From Streptomyces sp. CB01580 (GTDB lineage Bacteria; Actinomycetota; Actinomycetes; Streptomycetales; Streptomycetaceae), in contig NZ_LIXJ01000010.1 of assembly GCF_001905795.1 (NCBI RefSeq), positions 164,881-228,880 on the forward strand: a stretch of 64,000 nt of DNA, written 5' to 3'. The translations under genes and the position numbers were made by a program. The notes beneath the pieces are model-generated. The model did not search any database, was not told where the DNA came from, and saw nothing but the letters and a program-made list of their open reading frames with translations. Every line of letters begins with the position of its first letter. Positions within the stretch are counted from its first letter, which is position 1. Shown here in pieces: positions 26,772 through 34,464 of this stretch.

Positions 26772-27428
26772 ATGAATCCGGAACGGGAGCCTCCGGAACG
26801 GCGGAGCCGCAAGGCGCGCAGGACCCGGGACGCACTGGCGCAGGCCGCGGTCGAGCTCGTGCTCGACCGGGGGCTGAAGGAGGTGACGGTCGAGGAGATC
26901 GCGGAACGCGCGGACGTCGACCGGCGCACCTTCAGCCGCTACTTCACCGGCAAGGAAGCCGCTGTCCTGGACTCGCTCCGGGACGACGGCGACCGGATCA
27001 ACGCCGCCCTGCGCACGCGGCCCGCCGAGGAGCCCCCGCTCGTCGCCTACCGCCGCGCCGTCCTCGACTGGCTCGACGACCTCCGGGCGCGGGCGTTCCA
27101 CCGCCAGGAGCGGATCTTCGCCCTGCTGGTGCTCGCCGAGCGGGAGCCCACCCTCTACGCGGCGTTCCACCACATCCGGGTAGACGCGCAGGAGGACTCG
27201 ATCGCCATCGTCGCCGACCGGCTCGGCGTCGACCCGCGGCTGGACCTCCGCCCGGCCGTCACGGTCGCCGCCGGTGCCGGAGCGCTCCTCGCGGCCGAGG
27301 CCGCCTGGGTGCGCGGCGGACATCCGGACGACCTGCCCCGACTGGTGGGACAGGCATTCGACGCCCTCTCCGGCGAGCTGTTCACCGGTCCGGCGCCGCA
27401 CCGCATCACGGAAGGAACCACTCCATGA
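26772..27428 (+). CDS. TetR-family transcriptional regulator
   Basis: A 218-residue TetR regulator. HTH at about residues 15-60: RRTRDALAQAAVELVLDRGLKEVTVEEIAERADVDRRTFSRYFTGKEAAVLDSL. The C-terminal ligand domain is divergent. ATG 26772 follows a short AT-richer stretch; upstream readings are not needed. Its stop overlaps the SDR start (ATGA), and a zinc alcohol dehydrogenase follows, so it heads a three-gene operon that it probably autoregulates in response to an alcohol, aldehyde or ketone substrate. Confidence 0.9.
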   Translation: MNPEREPPERRSRKARRTRDALAQAAVELVLDRGLKEVTVEEIAERADVDRRTFSRYFTGKEAAVLDSLRDDGDRINAALRTRPAEEPPLVAYRRAVLDWLDDLRARAFHRQERIFALLVLAEREPTLYAAFHHIRVDAQEDSIAIVADRLGVDPRLDLRPAVTVAAGAGALLAAEAAWVRGGHPDDLPRLVGQAFDALSGELFTGPAPHRITEGTTP

Positions 27429-28198
27429 GCACCCCTCCCACCCCCGCCGACCAGGAGTTCGCGGGCCGGACCGCCCTCGTCACCGGTGGCGCCTCCGGCA
27501 TCGGACTGGCCCTCGCCCGCCGACTGGCCGCAGGCGGCGCGTCCGTCGTCGTCGCCGACCACGACGAGGCGGGCGCCCGCAAGGCGGCCGCCGACCTGGA
27601 GAACGCCGGGGCCGAGGCCGCCGCCGTCGCCGTCGACGTCACCGACCCCGAGTCCGTCGAAGCCGGTGTCCGCTTCGCCGTCGACACGTTCGGCGCCCTG
27701 CACCTCGCCGTCAACAACGCGGGCATAGCCGGCCCGAGCAGCCCCACGGACCGGTACGCGGTCGAGGACTGGAACCGGGTCGTCGCCACCAATCTCAGCG
27801 GCGTCTTCTACTGCCTGCGTCACGAACTCCCCGCCATCGTCGAGGCGGGCGGCGGCGCCGTCGTCAACATGTCGTCGATCCTCGGCACCAACGGCTTCGC
27901 CGGATCCCCGGCCTATGTGGCCGCCAAGCACGGCGTCGTCGGCCTGACCAAGACCGCCGCCCTCGAATACGCGGCGCGGAACGTCCGGATCAACGCCGTC
28001 GGCCCCGGCTTCATCGACACCCCCCTGCTGCGCGACGCGGACGCGGCGGCCCGCGAGCACCTCATCTCGCTGCACCCGGCCGGACGCCTCGGCACGGCGG
28101 AGGAGGTCGCCGAACTCGCCGCGTTCCTCCTCTCCGACCGCGCCTCCTTCGTCCACGGCAGCTACCACCTGGTGGACGGCGGCTACTCCGCCCCCTGA
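27425..28198 (+). CDS. Short-chain dehydrogenase/reductase (SDR)
   Basis: A 257-residue classical SDR. Cofactor motif TGGASGIGLALARRL (TGxxxGxG), structural NNAG at LAVNNAGIAG, catalytic Ser in NMSSILG, and YxxxK as YVAAKHGVVGLTKT are intact; the C-terminal HGSYHLVDGGYSAP is typical. Asp at VVVADHDEAG after beta-2 suggests NAD(H) preference. It is coupled to the TetR gene by ATGA overlap and followed 67 bp later by a zinc alcohol dehydrogenase, implying a shared alcohol/ketone oxidation route. Confidence 0.93.
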   Translation: MSTPPTPADQEFAGRTALVTGGASGIGLALARRLAAGGASVVVADHDEAGARKAAADLENAGAEAAAVAVDVTDPESVEAGVRFAVDTFGALHLAVNNAGIAGPSSPTDRYAVEDWNRVVATNLSGVFYCLRHELPAIVEAGGGAVVNMSSILGTNGFAGSPAYVAAKHGVVGLTKTAALEYAARNVRINAVGPGFIDTPLLRDADAAAREHLISLHPAGRLGTAEEVAELAAFLLSDRASFVHGSYHLVDGGYSAP

Positions 28199-28265
28199 CC
28201 GGCGCCGGCGGGCGACGCGGGGGAAAACGGGGGCGACAAGGAACACCGAGAGCGAGGAGAAGTCC

Positions 28266-29306
28266 ATGAAAGCCGTCCAGTACCGCGCGATCGGCGCGGC
28301 GCCCGAGGTCGTCACCGTGCCCGACCCGGAGCCCGGACCCGGGCAGGTGCTGCTGGAGGTCACCGCGGCGGGCGTCTGCCACTCCGACATGGCCGTGATG
28401 AGCATGCCGGCCGAGCAGATACCGTTCCCGCTGCCCCTCACCCTCGGCCACGAGGGCGTCGGCACCGTTGCCGCCCTCGGCGACGGAGTGAGAGGCCTCA
28501 CGACGGGCGAGTCCGTCGCGGTCTACGGCCCCTGGGGCTGCGGAACGTGCGTCAAGTGCGCCGAGGGCAAGGAGAACTACTGCCTGCGCGCCAGGCAGCT
28601 GGGCATCGCCCCGCCCGGACTCGGCGCGCCCGGCGCCATGGCCGAGTACATGATCGTCGACGACCCCCGCCACCTCGTGCCGCTCGACGGCCTCGACCCG
28701 GTGCGGGCCGTGCCGCTGACCGACGCGGGCCTGACCCCGTACCACGCGATCAAGCGGTCCCTGCCCAAGCTGGTGCCCGGAGCCACCGCCGTCGTCATCG
28801 GCACCGGCGGCCTCGGCCACGTCGCGATCCAGCTGCTGCGCGCCATGACGGCCGTCCGCGTCATCGCCCTGGACGTCTCGCAGGACAAGCTCGCTCTGGC
28901 CCGTGCCGTCGGCGCCCACGAGACCGTGCTATCCGACGAGCACGCCGCGGCCGAGGTCCGGGAACTGACCGGAGGCGTAGGCGCGCAGGTCGTCCTCGAC
29001 TTCGTCGGCGCGCCCCCGACCGTCACCACGGCCGGGGCCTCGGCCGCCGTCGACTCCGACATCACGATCGTGGGCCTCGGGGGCGGCGCACTGCCGGTCG
29101 GCTTCGGCTCCCTGCCGTACAACACGACGGTGACCTCCCCGTACTGGGGATCGCGCTCCGAACTCGCCGAGGTGCTCGATCTCGCCCGCGCCGGATCCGT
29201 CGAGGTCCATGTCGAGACGTACACGCTGGACGAGGCACCGCTGGCGTACGAACGGCTGCACGCCGGGAAGATCAACGGCCGCGCGGTGATCCTCCCCAAC
29301 GGCTGA
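28266..29306 (+). CDS. Zinc-dependent NAD(P) alcohol dehydrogenase (MDR)
   Basis: A 346-residue zinc alcohol dehydrogenase. Catalytic zinc ligands are Cys in GVCHSD (near residue 38) and His-Glu in LGHEGVG. The structural zinc lobe GCGTCVKCAEGKENYC has all four cysteines. The Rossmann motif is VVIGTGGLGHVAIQLLRAM, followed by Asp at ALDVSQDKL, suggesting NAD(H). RBS GCGAGGAGAAG precedes the ATG. It is the third gene of the TetR-SDR-ADH operon. Confidence 0.94.
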   Translation: MKAVQYRAIGAAPEVVTVPDPEPGPGQVLLEVTAAGVCHSDMAVMSMPAEQIPFPLPLTLGHEGVGTVAALGDGVRGLTTGESVAVYGPWGCGTCVKCAEGKENYCLRARQLGIAPPGLGAPGAMAEYMIVDDPRHLVPLDGLDPVRAVPLTDAGLTPYHAIKRSLPKLVPGATAVVIGTGGLGHVAIQLLRAMTAVRVIALDVSQDKLALARAVGAHETVLSDEHAAAEVRELTGGVGAQVVLDFVGAPPTVTTAGASAAVDSDITIVGLGGGALPVGFGSLPYNTTVTSPYWGSRSELAEVLDLARAGSVEVHVETYTLDEAPLAYERLHAGKINGRAVILPNG

Positions 29307-29437
29307 CCGGTCGAGGGCGAGGCCCGGGACAGGGCGGTCCGTCGCCCGGCGCGGCGGACCGCCCCGTCGGCGTCCTCCTCCGGACCGATGCGGCCGTACC
29401 GGACAGTGGTCGGACCGGGCGGGTGGAATTCGCCGCG

Positions 29438-29986
29438 ATGACGACGCTGCCCGCACTCGTGATCGGGCCGACCGCCGTCGCCCTTCTCGACCAGCTGATG
29501 CTGCGCGCGGGGCGGGCCGGACCGCTGCCCTGGCGCAACGGCGCACGCCGGGGGCGGATCCCGGCGACCGGGTTCGAGCAGTCGCACGCGACCTTCTCGC
29601 CCGGGAAGCAGAGCGAGCTGAAGGAGCGTCAGAGCGCCCTTCCGCAGCGCGACGACGAGGAGGACGGTGCCCCGCCGCACCGCTCCACCGTCGACCTCGA
29701 TGGCGGCGTCGCCGTCATCCGCCTGCCCCGGCACGGGGACCGAGCGCCGCTGCGGAGTCCGGGCCGGCCCTCCGACGAACGGGCCGGCCCGCTCGTCGGA
29801 ACTCCCCGGGACCTGCAGCCCAGGGGGGAACGCGGGTGCCCGCGTTCTCAACGGGCCGCCACCAGCGGACGCAGCGGTGAATCCCGCAGCCGGACCACCA
29901 CCGGCCCGCAGCGTTGCGCCGCCACCGTCAGCACCCAGGCCACCAGGCCGCCGGTGACCAGCCCGATCAGCACGTCGTGCGGGTAG
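29438..29986 (+). CDS. DUF6191-like protein with abnormal C-terminal read-through
   Basis: The first ~105 residues match my recollection of the small Streptomyces DUF6191 family: a short N-terminal membrane helix (LPALVIGPTAVALLDQLML), PWRNGARRG, TGFEQSHATFSPGKQSELKERQ and a terminal RSTVDLDGGVAVIRLPRHGD. Relatives end about here. This frame instead continues 75 more residues of low-complexity Arg/Ser/Pro sequence, running 139 bp antisense into the convergent PAP2 gene, so the normal stop appears lost by mutation or frameshift. Function unknown. Confidence 0.6.
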   Translation: MTTLPALVIGPTAVALLDQLMLRAGRAGPLPWRNGARRGRIPATGFEQSHATFSPGKQSELKERQSALPQRDDEEDGAPPHRSTVDLDGGVAVIRLPRHGDRAPLRSPGRPSDERAGPLVGTPRDLQPRGERGCPRSQRAATSGRSGESRSRTTTGPQRCAATVSTQATRPPVTSPISTSCG

Positions 29987-30450
29987 TGGACGCCGATCCA
30001 CACCCGGGACGCCGCCATCAGCAGCGCGGCGGGAACGGCGATCGCGCCGAGTCTGCGGTCCGTCAGCCAGATCGCCGTCGCCGCTGCCGCCGCGATCGCC
30101 GCGTGGTTGCTGGGGAAGGACCAGTCCCCGAGCGGGGGACACGCCTCCACCGTCACGACGTGCAGGGTCCGGCACGGCCGCTGCTCGTGGAAGAGCGACT
30201 TCACCAGGTCGTTGACGACGAACGCGGCCACCACCGCGAGCGGGGCGCAGAGCGCCGCGGCGGTACGGGAGGGCGCCGCGGCGCGCGAGCGCCACCAGGA
30301 CGCGAGCATCAGCAGGGCGAACAGCGCCGACCCGTAGTCCGACCAGAGACGGACGGCCGAGTCGAGGGCGTCGGGGGAGCGCCGGGCCAGCTCGGTGACC
30401 CAGACGTACAGGCCGCCGTCGAGCGAGGCGGCGGTGGAGGCGAGCGGCAT
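29848..30450 (-). CDS. PAP2-family membrane phosphatase
   Basis: A 200-residue membrane phosphatase with about five or six hydrophobic helices. The three acid-phosphatase motifs are present: KSLFHEQRP (KxxxxxxRP), FPSNHAAIA (PSGH-type, with Asn for Gly) and SRVWIGVHYPHDVLIG (SRxxxxxHxxxD). Such enzymes dephosphorylate undecaprenyl pyrophosphate or phosphatidic acid at the outer membrane face. The ATG at 30450 overlaps the stop of a small upstream frame (ATGA). Confidence 0.9.
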   Translation of the reverse strand: MPLASTAASLDGGLYVWVTELARRSPDALDSAVRLWSDYGSALFALLMLASWWRSRAAAPSRTAAALCAPLAVVAAFVVNDLVKSLFHEQRPCRTLHVVTVEACPPLGDWSFPSNHAAIAAAAATAIWLTDRRLGAIAVPAALLMAASRVWIGVHYPHDVLIGLVTGGLVAWVLTVAAQRCGPVVVRLRDSPLRPLVAAR

Positions 30451-30692
30451 CAGCGGGTGTCTCCTTCGGCGGTGTGCGTGCCGCGCGGGCGTGGCGGTTC
30501 GGTGCCGGGCGGGAAGAGGGGGACCGCGAGCGCGACCGCGACGACCGGCGGCCTGCGGACGACCCGTGACCCGTGGGCGACCGGCAGCGGGCGGGCGACC
30601 GGCGACGGACCGCGGTCCGCGCGGGGCGCCGGGTGCCCCGGTCCGTTCCCGGGGAGGGCCGGGGGCGCGGACGCCGGTGAGGAATCGGACAC
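30450..30692 (-). CDS. 80-residue proline-rich protein coupled to the PAP2 gene
   Basis: A GTG-initiated frame at 30692 with a GGGAGG Shine-Dalgarno about nine bases upstream. It ends in TGA overlapping the PAP2 start codon. The product is Pro/Ala-rich with one modest hydrophobic stretch (VVAVALAVPLF near residues 53-63). About 89 percent of codons end in G or C. The coupling and RBS support it; no family was recognised. Confidence 0.45.
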   Translation of the reverse strand: MSDSSPASAPPALPGNGPGHPAPRADRGPSPVARPLPVAHGSRVVRRPPVVAVALAVPLFPPGTEPPRPRGTHTAEGDTR

Positions 30693-30748
30693 GACGGAGG
30701 GCCTCCCATAATGGTGAGCGGGCGACCTCGCGGCACGCCCGGACTGAC

Positions 30749-30779
30749 TACAGTGATGTAGACGGTCTACTTCACTGTA
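30749..30779. promoter_or_regulatory. BlaI/MecI-type operator palindrome
   Basis: The left arm TACAGTGATGTAGAC (30749-30763) and right arm GTCTACTTCACTGTA (30765-30779) are inverted repeats matching at 14 of 15 positions around G30764. They contain the TACA/TGTA half-site pattern of BlaI-family operators. It lies 28 bp before the blaI-like start codon and is the obvious autoregulatory site. Confidence 0.85.
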
Positions 30780-30806
30780 GACGCCCGGAACGGGAGGAGA
30801 GTTCCC

Positions 30807-31280
30807 ATGACCCAGGTGAAGGGGATATCCGACGAAGAGCCCGGCCGTCGGCCGGACCGCGGAGCCGACGGGGAGCCGTCGCCCGCGATCGCTCCGGAGC
30901 GCCCCTCGCGGTCCCGTACCGGGTCGGAGCGGCGCCCGTCCGGTGAGCTGGAGTCCACGATCCTGGCGGCCCTGTGGGCGGCCGGCACCGCGCTGACGCC
31001 CGGCCAGGTGCAGGCCGCGATCGGGCCGGAGCTCGCCCGCACCACCGTCACCACGATCCTGTCGCGGCTCCACGAGAAGGGCGCGGTCACCCGCACCCGT
31101 GCCGGGCGCGGCTTCGCGTACACCCCCACCGAGGACGCCCCCGGGCTGACGGCCCGCCGAATGCACAGCGAACTGCGCAAGGAACCGGACCGCGGCACCG
31201 TGCTCGCCCGCTTCGTGTCCCAGCTCAGCGACGAGGACGAGCGTTTGCTGAGGGACCTCCTCGACGGGGACCCGCGTTGA
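30807..31280 (+). CDS. BlaI/MecI/CopY-family transcriptional repressor
   Basis: A 157-residue repressor. After a disordered, charged ~45-residue N-terminal extension, the winged HTH is clear: GELESTILAALWAAGTALTPGQVQAAIGPELARTTVTTILSRLHEKGAVTRTRAGRGFAYTP (about 47-108). The C-terminal dimerisation helix is LARFVSQLSDEDERLLRDLLDG. RBS GGGAGGAGAG precedes ATG 30807. It is co-translated with a BlaR1-like M56 metallopeptidase (TTGA overlap), the usual sensor-protease/repressor pair. The target besides itself is unknown; no beta-lactamase gene is nearby. Confidence 0.92.
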   Translation: MTQVKGISDEEPGRRPDRGADGEPSPAIAPERPSRSRTGSERRPSGELESTILAALWAAGTALTPGQVQAAIGPELARTTVTTILSRLHEKGAVTRTRAGRGFAYTPTEDAPGLTARRMHSELRKEPDRGTVLARFVSQLSDEDERLLRDLLDGDPR

Positions 31281-32218
31281 TCTACGCCGTATGGGTGCCG
31301 CTGCTGACGCCCTTCGTCGCGGTGCCCGCCGCCCGCCGTCTGGCGGACGCCCTGTCGCCGGTACGGGCCGTGCGGCTGCTCGCCGCGACGGGGGTCGGCC
31401 TGGCCCTGTGCGGCCTGCTCGCGCTCGCCCTGCTCGTGGTGCCCGGTGCGACCCGGTTCCCCGCCGTCTCCTCCTTCGGTGAACTCGTCAGGCCGCTGTC
31501 CGCGATCGCTCCCGCGGCGGCCGTGCCCCTCGCCGCCGCGGCGCTGGCCCTGCTCGTGGGGTGCGCCGTCGCCGTCGCCCGTGCCGCCCGCTGCCACTGG
31601 GCGCAGCTGCACCGGCCCGCGCGGCCCGGACGGACCGAGGGCGAACTCGCCGTGGTGCGCGACAGCCGTCCCGACGCCTACGCCCTGCCCGGACGCCCCG
31701 GCACCTCCGGCCGGATCGTCGTCACCACGGGCATGCTGCGCGCCCTGGACCCGGACGAGCGCGACGCGCTGCTGGCCCATGAACGCGCCCACCTCGCGGG
31801 CCGCCACCATCTCTACCTCGCCGCCGTCGAGCTGGCGGCACTCTGCCACCCCGCGCTGCGGTCCCTGCGCGCTCCCATGGGCTACGCCCTGGAGCGCTGC
31901 GCCGACGAGGCCGCCGCAGCGGCCGTCGGCGACCGGCGGATCGCCGCCCGGGCCATCGGCCGCGCCGCCCTCGCCGCACGCGCCGCCGAGGGGGAGGAAC
32001 GCCCCCGGCCCCGGGTGGCGCTCGGCGCCGCCGTCGGGCCCGTACCGCGTCGCGTCGCCGCGTTGCTCGGCCGCGGCACCCCGCGCCCCCGCGTCGGCCG
32101 GGCGGCCGCCGCGGCGCTGCTGGTCTGCCTCGTCGTCTCCGGAGCCGCGGCCCTCGACGCCACGAGCGATCTCCACAGCAGCATCGAAGCGGCCCAGGGC
32201 GAGGCCCCGCACCACTGA
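31277..32218 (+). CDS. M56-family membrane metallopeptidase (BlaR1-like, no sensor domain)
   Basis: A 313-residue membrane protease. Start is TTG 31277, overlapping the blaI stop; a TTG is accepted because the sequence LIYAVWVPLLTPFVAVPAARRL is the expected first helix. Three further hydrophobic helices are visible (about 30-60, 80-105 and near 290). The zinc site is LAHERAHLAGRHH (HExxH-type, HERAH) with downstream ALERCADEAAAAAV supplying Glu. The family cleaves the BlaI repressor after signal binding; here the penicillin-binding sensor domain is absent, as in most actinobacterial members. Confidence 0.9.
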   Translation: MIYAVWVPLLTPFVAVPAARRLADALSPVRAVRLLAATGVGLALCGLLALALLVVPGATRFPAVSSFGELVRPLSAIAPAAAVPLAAAALALLVGCAVAVARAARCHWAQLHRPARPGRTEGELAVVRDSRPDAYALPGRPGTSGRIVVTTGMLRALDPDERDALLAHERAHLAGRHHLYLAAVELAALCHPALRSLRAPMGYALERCADEAAAAAVGDRRIAARAIGRAALAARAAEGEERPRPRVALGAAVGPVPRRVAALLGRGTPRPRVGRAAAAALLVCLVVSGAAALDATSDLHSSIEAAQGEAPHH

Positions 32219-32445
32219 CCTGGCGCCACCGCCCCGGCTGTTGCACGCCCCGGCCGTTCCGGTGATCCCGCCGTTCCCGCGCCTTCGCCGTTCCGGCGAG
32301 GACGACCGTCCGCCTCGTACTCGCACGCACCGGACGCCGCACGGCCCGGCCTCCGGCCGCACGACGGCACTTCGAGGACACGGCCCGGGACGGGCCGGAA
32401 GGCGAACGGGCGGGAAAACCGCAGGCCCGCCCGAGCCGCCGCCTC

Positions 32446-32451
32446 TACACT
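32446..32451 (+). promoter_or_regulatory. Putative -10 element of the ABC-F transcript
   Basis: TACACT ends seven bases before the ATG of the 9-codon leader ORF at 32459. Normal spacing would place the transcription start at or next to that ATG, giving a leaderless leader peptide. No convincing -35 is seen, which is common for Streptomyces promoters. Confidence 0.5.
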
Positions 32452-32458
32452 GCGTCCC

Positions 32459-32488
32459 ATGGGTTCGCGTCACTACTACTTCCGCTGA
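32459..32488 (+). CDS. Leader peptide MGSRHYYFR, putative translation attenuator
   Basis: A nine-codon ORF (ATG at 32459, TGA at 32486) lies 150 bp upstream of an ABC-F gene, directly after a -10-like TACACT. The peptide is rich in aromatic and basic residues (His-Tyr-Tyr-Phe-Arg), as expected of a ribosome-stalling sensor. It is followed by a small stem (GTCCG/CGGAC at 32489-32502) and by a perfect 8-bp stem GCGCACGT/ACGTGCGC about 45 bp before the ABC-F start. Known ABC-F resistance genes are often induced through such drug-stalled leaders; the assignment here is inference. Confidence 0.55.
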   Translation: MGSRHYYFR

Positions 32489-32638
32489 GTCCGGGCACGG
32501 ACGCGCCACGCGACACCGGGTGACCCGAGGGCTGCCCCCCCCGCGTGCGACGCGCCGTTCCGCCCGTCCGACAACCCCGCCCCGCCGCGCACGTGTGCAC
32601 GTGCGCCGCCGCGGCATGTCATCTCAGGGAATGCGACC
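32489..32638 (+). promoter_or_regulatory. Leader region with alternative hairpins before abc-F
   Basis: This 150-bp untranslated region contains the hairpin GTCCG-GGCA-CGGAC immediately after the leader stop, a C-run, and a perfect stem GCGCACGT/ACGTGCGC with a 4-base loop. No U-run is present. Terminator/antiterminator or RBS-sequestration switching are both possible; pairings between the two halves were not computed. Confidence 0.45.
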
Positions 32639-34327
32639 ATGAACCACGAACACCCCCGTGCCCAACTCGCCCTCAAGGACGTCTCCAAGCGCTACGGGGA
32701 CCGTCCGGTCCTCGACCAGGTGACGTTCACCGTCCGCCCCGGCGACAAGGTCGCGGTGATCGGCGAGAACGGCTCCGGGAAGTCCACCCTCCTCCGCCTG
32801 ATCTCCGGAACGGAAGCACCGGACGGCGGAGAGATCACCGTCCGCTTCCCCGGCGGCACCGGCCATCTGCCCCAGACCCTCGCCCTCGACCCCGACCGCA
32901 CCGTCCAGGACGTCGTCGACCTCGCCCTGGCCGAACTGCGCGCCCTGGAGCGCGAGATCCGCGCCGCCGAGGAAGCGCTCGGCGACCCGGGAACCCCTGA
33001 CCCGTCCCGGCTCGCCGCCTACGGCGAACTGCTGACGGCGTACGAGGAACGCGACGGCTACCGCGCCGACAGCCGCGTGGACGCCGCGCTGCACGGCCTC
33101 GGGATCGGCCACCTCACCCGCGGACGACTCCTCGGCACCCTGTCCGGCGGTGAACAGTCCCGGCTCGCGCTCGGCTGCGTGCTGGCATCCGCCCCCGAAC
33201 TCCTGCTGCTCGACGAACCCACCAACCACCTCGACCTCCGCGCCACCACCTGGCTGGAGGACCACCTGCGCGCCCACCGCGGCACCGTCGTCGTCATCAC
33301 CCACGACCGGGCCTTCCTGGAGCGGACCACCCGCGTGGTCCTGGAGGTCGACCGCGACCTGCGCCGGGTCGTCCGGTACGGCGGCGGCTGGGACGGCTAC
33401 CGCACCGCGAAGGCCGCCGCCCGCCGTCGCCGGGTCCAGGACCACCAGGAATGGCTGGACGAGCTGGCCCGTGCGGAAGAACTCGTGAACGCGGCGGGGC
33501 AGCGCCTCGCCAGGACGGGGAAGGACCCGCGGCAGGGCTTCGGCAAGCACCGGCGGTCGCACGAGGCCAAGCTGTCGGGCCGGGTCGGGGCCGCCGCGAG
33601 ACGGCTGGACGAACTGCGCGGGAATCCCGTGCCGGCCCCGCCCGAACCACTGCGCTTCCACGCCGACATCGCCGTCGCCGCCGGGAAGGAGACGGCGGCT
33701 CCCGGCCCGCTCGCCGAACTCGACTCCGTCGTCGTCGGCGACCGGCTCCACCTGCCCGCGCTGCGCGTGGACCCCGGGCAGCGCCTCCTGGTCACCGGTC
33801 CCAACGGCGCCGGGAAGTCGACACTGTTGCGGGTCCTGGCGGGCGAACTCGCCCCCGACGCGGGCACGGTGCGCCACCGTGGCCGCATCGGGTACCTGCC
33901 GCAGGAACTCCCCGCCCGGCCGACCCGCCGCACCCTGCTGGCGGCGTTCGCGCAGGGACGGCCCGGCCACCCCGACGAGCACGCCGAGAACCTCCTCGCC
34001 CTGGGCCTGTTCCGCCCCGAGGACCTGGCGGTGCCGGTCGCCGCGCTCTCGGCCGGGCAGCAACGCAGGCTCGCGCTGGCCCGCCTGGTCACCCGCCCGG
34101 CCGATCTGCTGGTGCTGGACGAGCCGACGAACCACATCGCCCTCGGTCTGGTGGAGGAGGTGGAGGCGGCGCTCGCGCGGTACCGGGGAGCGGTGGTGGT
34201 CGTCTCGCACGACCGTGCCTTCCGCGGCCGGTTCACCGGCGACCGGATGGAACTGCGCGACGGCCGCCCCGTCGTGGCGGGCGCCGACGTGCACGGAAGC
34301 GTCGGAAACCGGGAGCACGGCGGCTGA
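32639..34327 (+). CDS. ABC-F ATPase, antibiotic-resistance ribosome-protection type
   Basis: A 562-residue soluble twin-ABC protein with no membrane segments. NBD1: Walker A GENGSGKST near residue 42, signature LSGGEQSRLAL, Walker B LLLLDEPTNHLD. The arginine-rich interdomain linker lies about 250-330 (AARRRRVQDHQEWLDELARAEEL). NBD2: Walker A GPNGAGKST near 390, LSAGQQRRLAL, LLVLDEPTNHIA (usual Asp replaced by Ala after the His-Ile). ABC-F proteins of this kind displace macrolides, lincosamides or pleuromutilins from the ribosome, as known for producer genes such as oleB, tlrC and lmrC. No producer cluster for such drugs is in this window. Expression probably depends on the upstream leader ORF. 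Confidence 0.9.
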   Translation: MNHEHPRAQLALKDVSKRYGDRPVLDQVTFTVRPGDKVAVIGENGSGKSTLLRLISGTEAPDGGEITVRFPGGTGHLPQTLALDPDRTVQDVVDLALAELRALEREIRAAEEALGDPGTPDPSRLAAYGELLTAYEERDGYRADSRVDAALHGLGIGHLTRGRLLGTLSGGEQSRLALGCVLASAPELLLLDEPTNHLDLRATTWLEDHLRAHRGTVVVITHDRAFLERTTRVVLEVDRDLRRVVRYGGGWDGYRTAKAAARRRRVQDHQEWLDELARAEELVNAAGQRLARTGKDPRQGFGKHRRSHEAKLSGRVGAAARRLDELRGNPVPAPPEPLRFHADIAVAAGKETAAPGPLAELDSVVVGDRLHLPALRVDPGQRLLVTGPNGAGKSTLLRVLAGELAPDAGTVRHRGRIGYLPQELPARPTRRTLLAAFAQGRPGHPDEHAENLLALGLFRPEDLAVPVAALSAGQQRRLALARLVTRPADLLVLDEPTNHIALGLVEEVEAALARYRGAVVVVSHDRAFRGRFTGDRMELRDGRPVVAGADVHGSVGNREHGG

Positions 34328-34394
34328 ACCGACGCCACCGCGGCACCGGCGGGAACGCGCCACCGCGGCACTGGCTGAACCGACGCCGCCGCGG
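34322..34394. repeat. 22-bp direct repeat spanning the abc-F stop codon
   Basis: Copies at 34322-34343 and 34373-34394 match at 21 of 22 bases and are 51 bp apart. The first contains the abc-F TGA, so a tandem duplication of the gene end is likely. It has no apparent coding effect. Confidence 0.8.
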
Positions 34395-34434
34395 TCGGCG
34401 GCATCGCGAAGGAGGCCGGCCCGACGAGGACCGG

Positions 34435-34464
34435 CGCCCGCCCGGGGACCGTCCCGGGCGGGCG
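34435..34464. terminator. Bidirectional terminator hairpin
   Basis: A perfect 12-bp stem (34435-34446 with 34453-34464) with a 6-base loop lies between the convergent abc-F and NUDIX genes and directly abuts the NUDIX stop codon. Confidence 0.85.
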
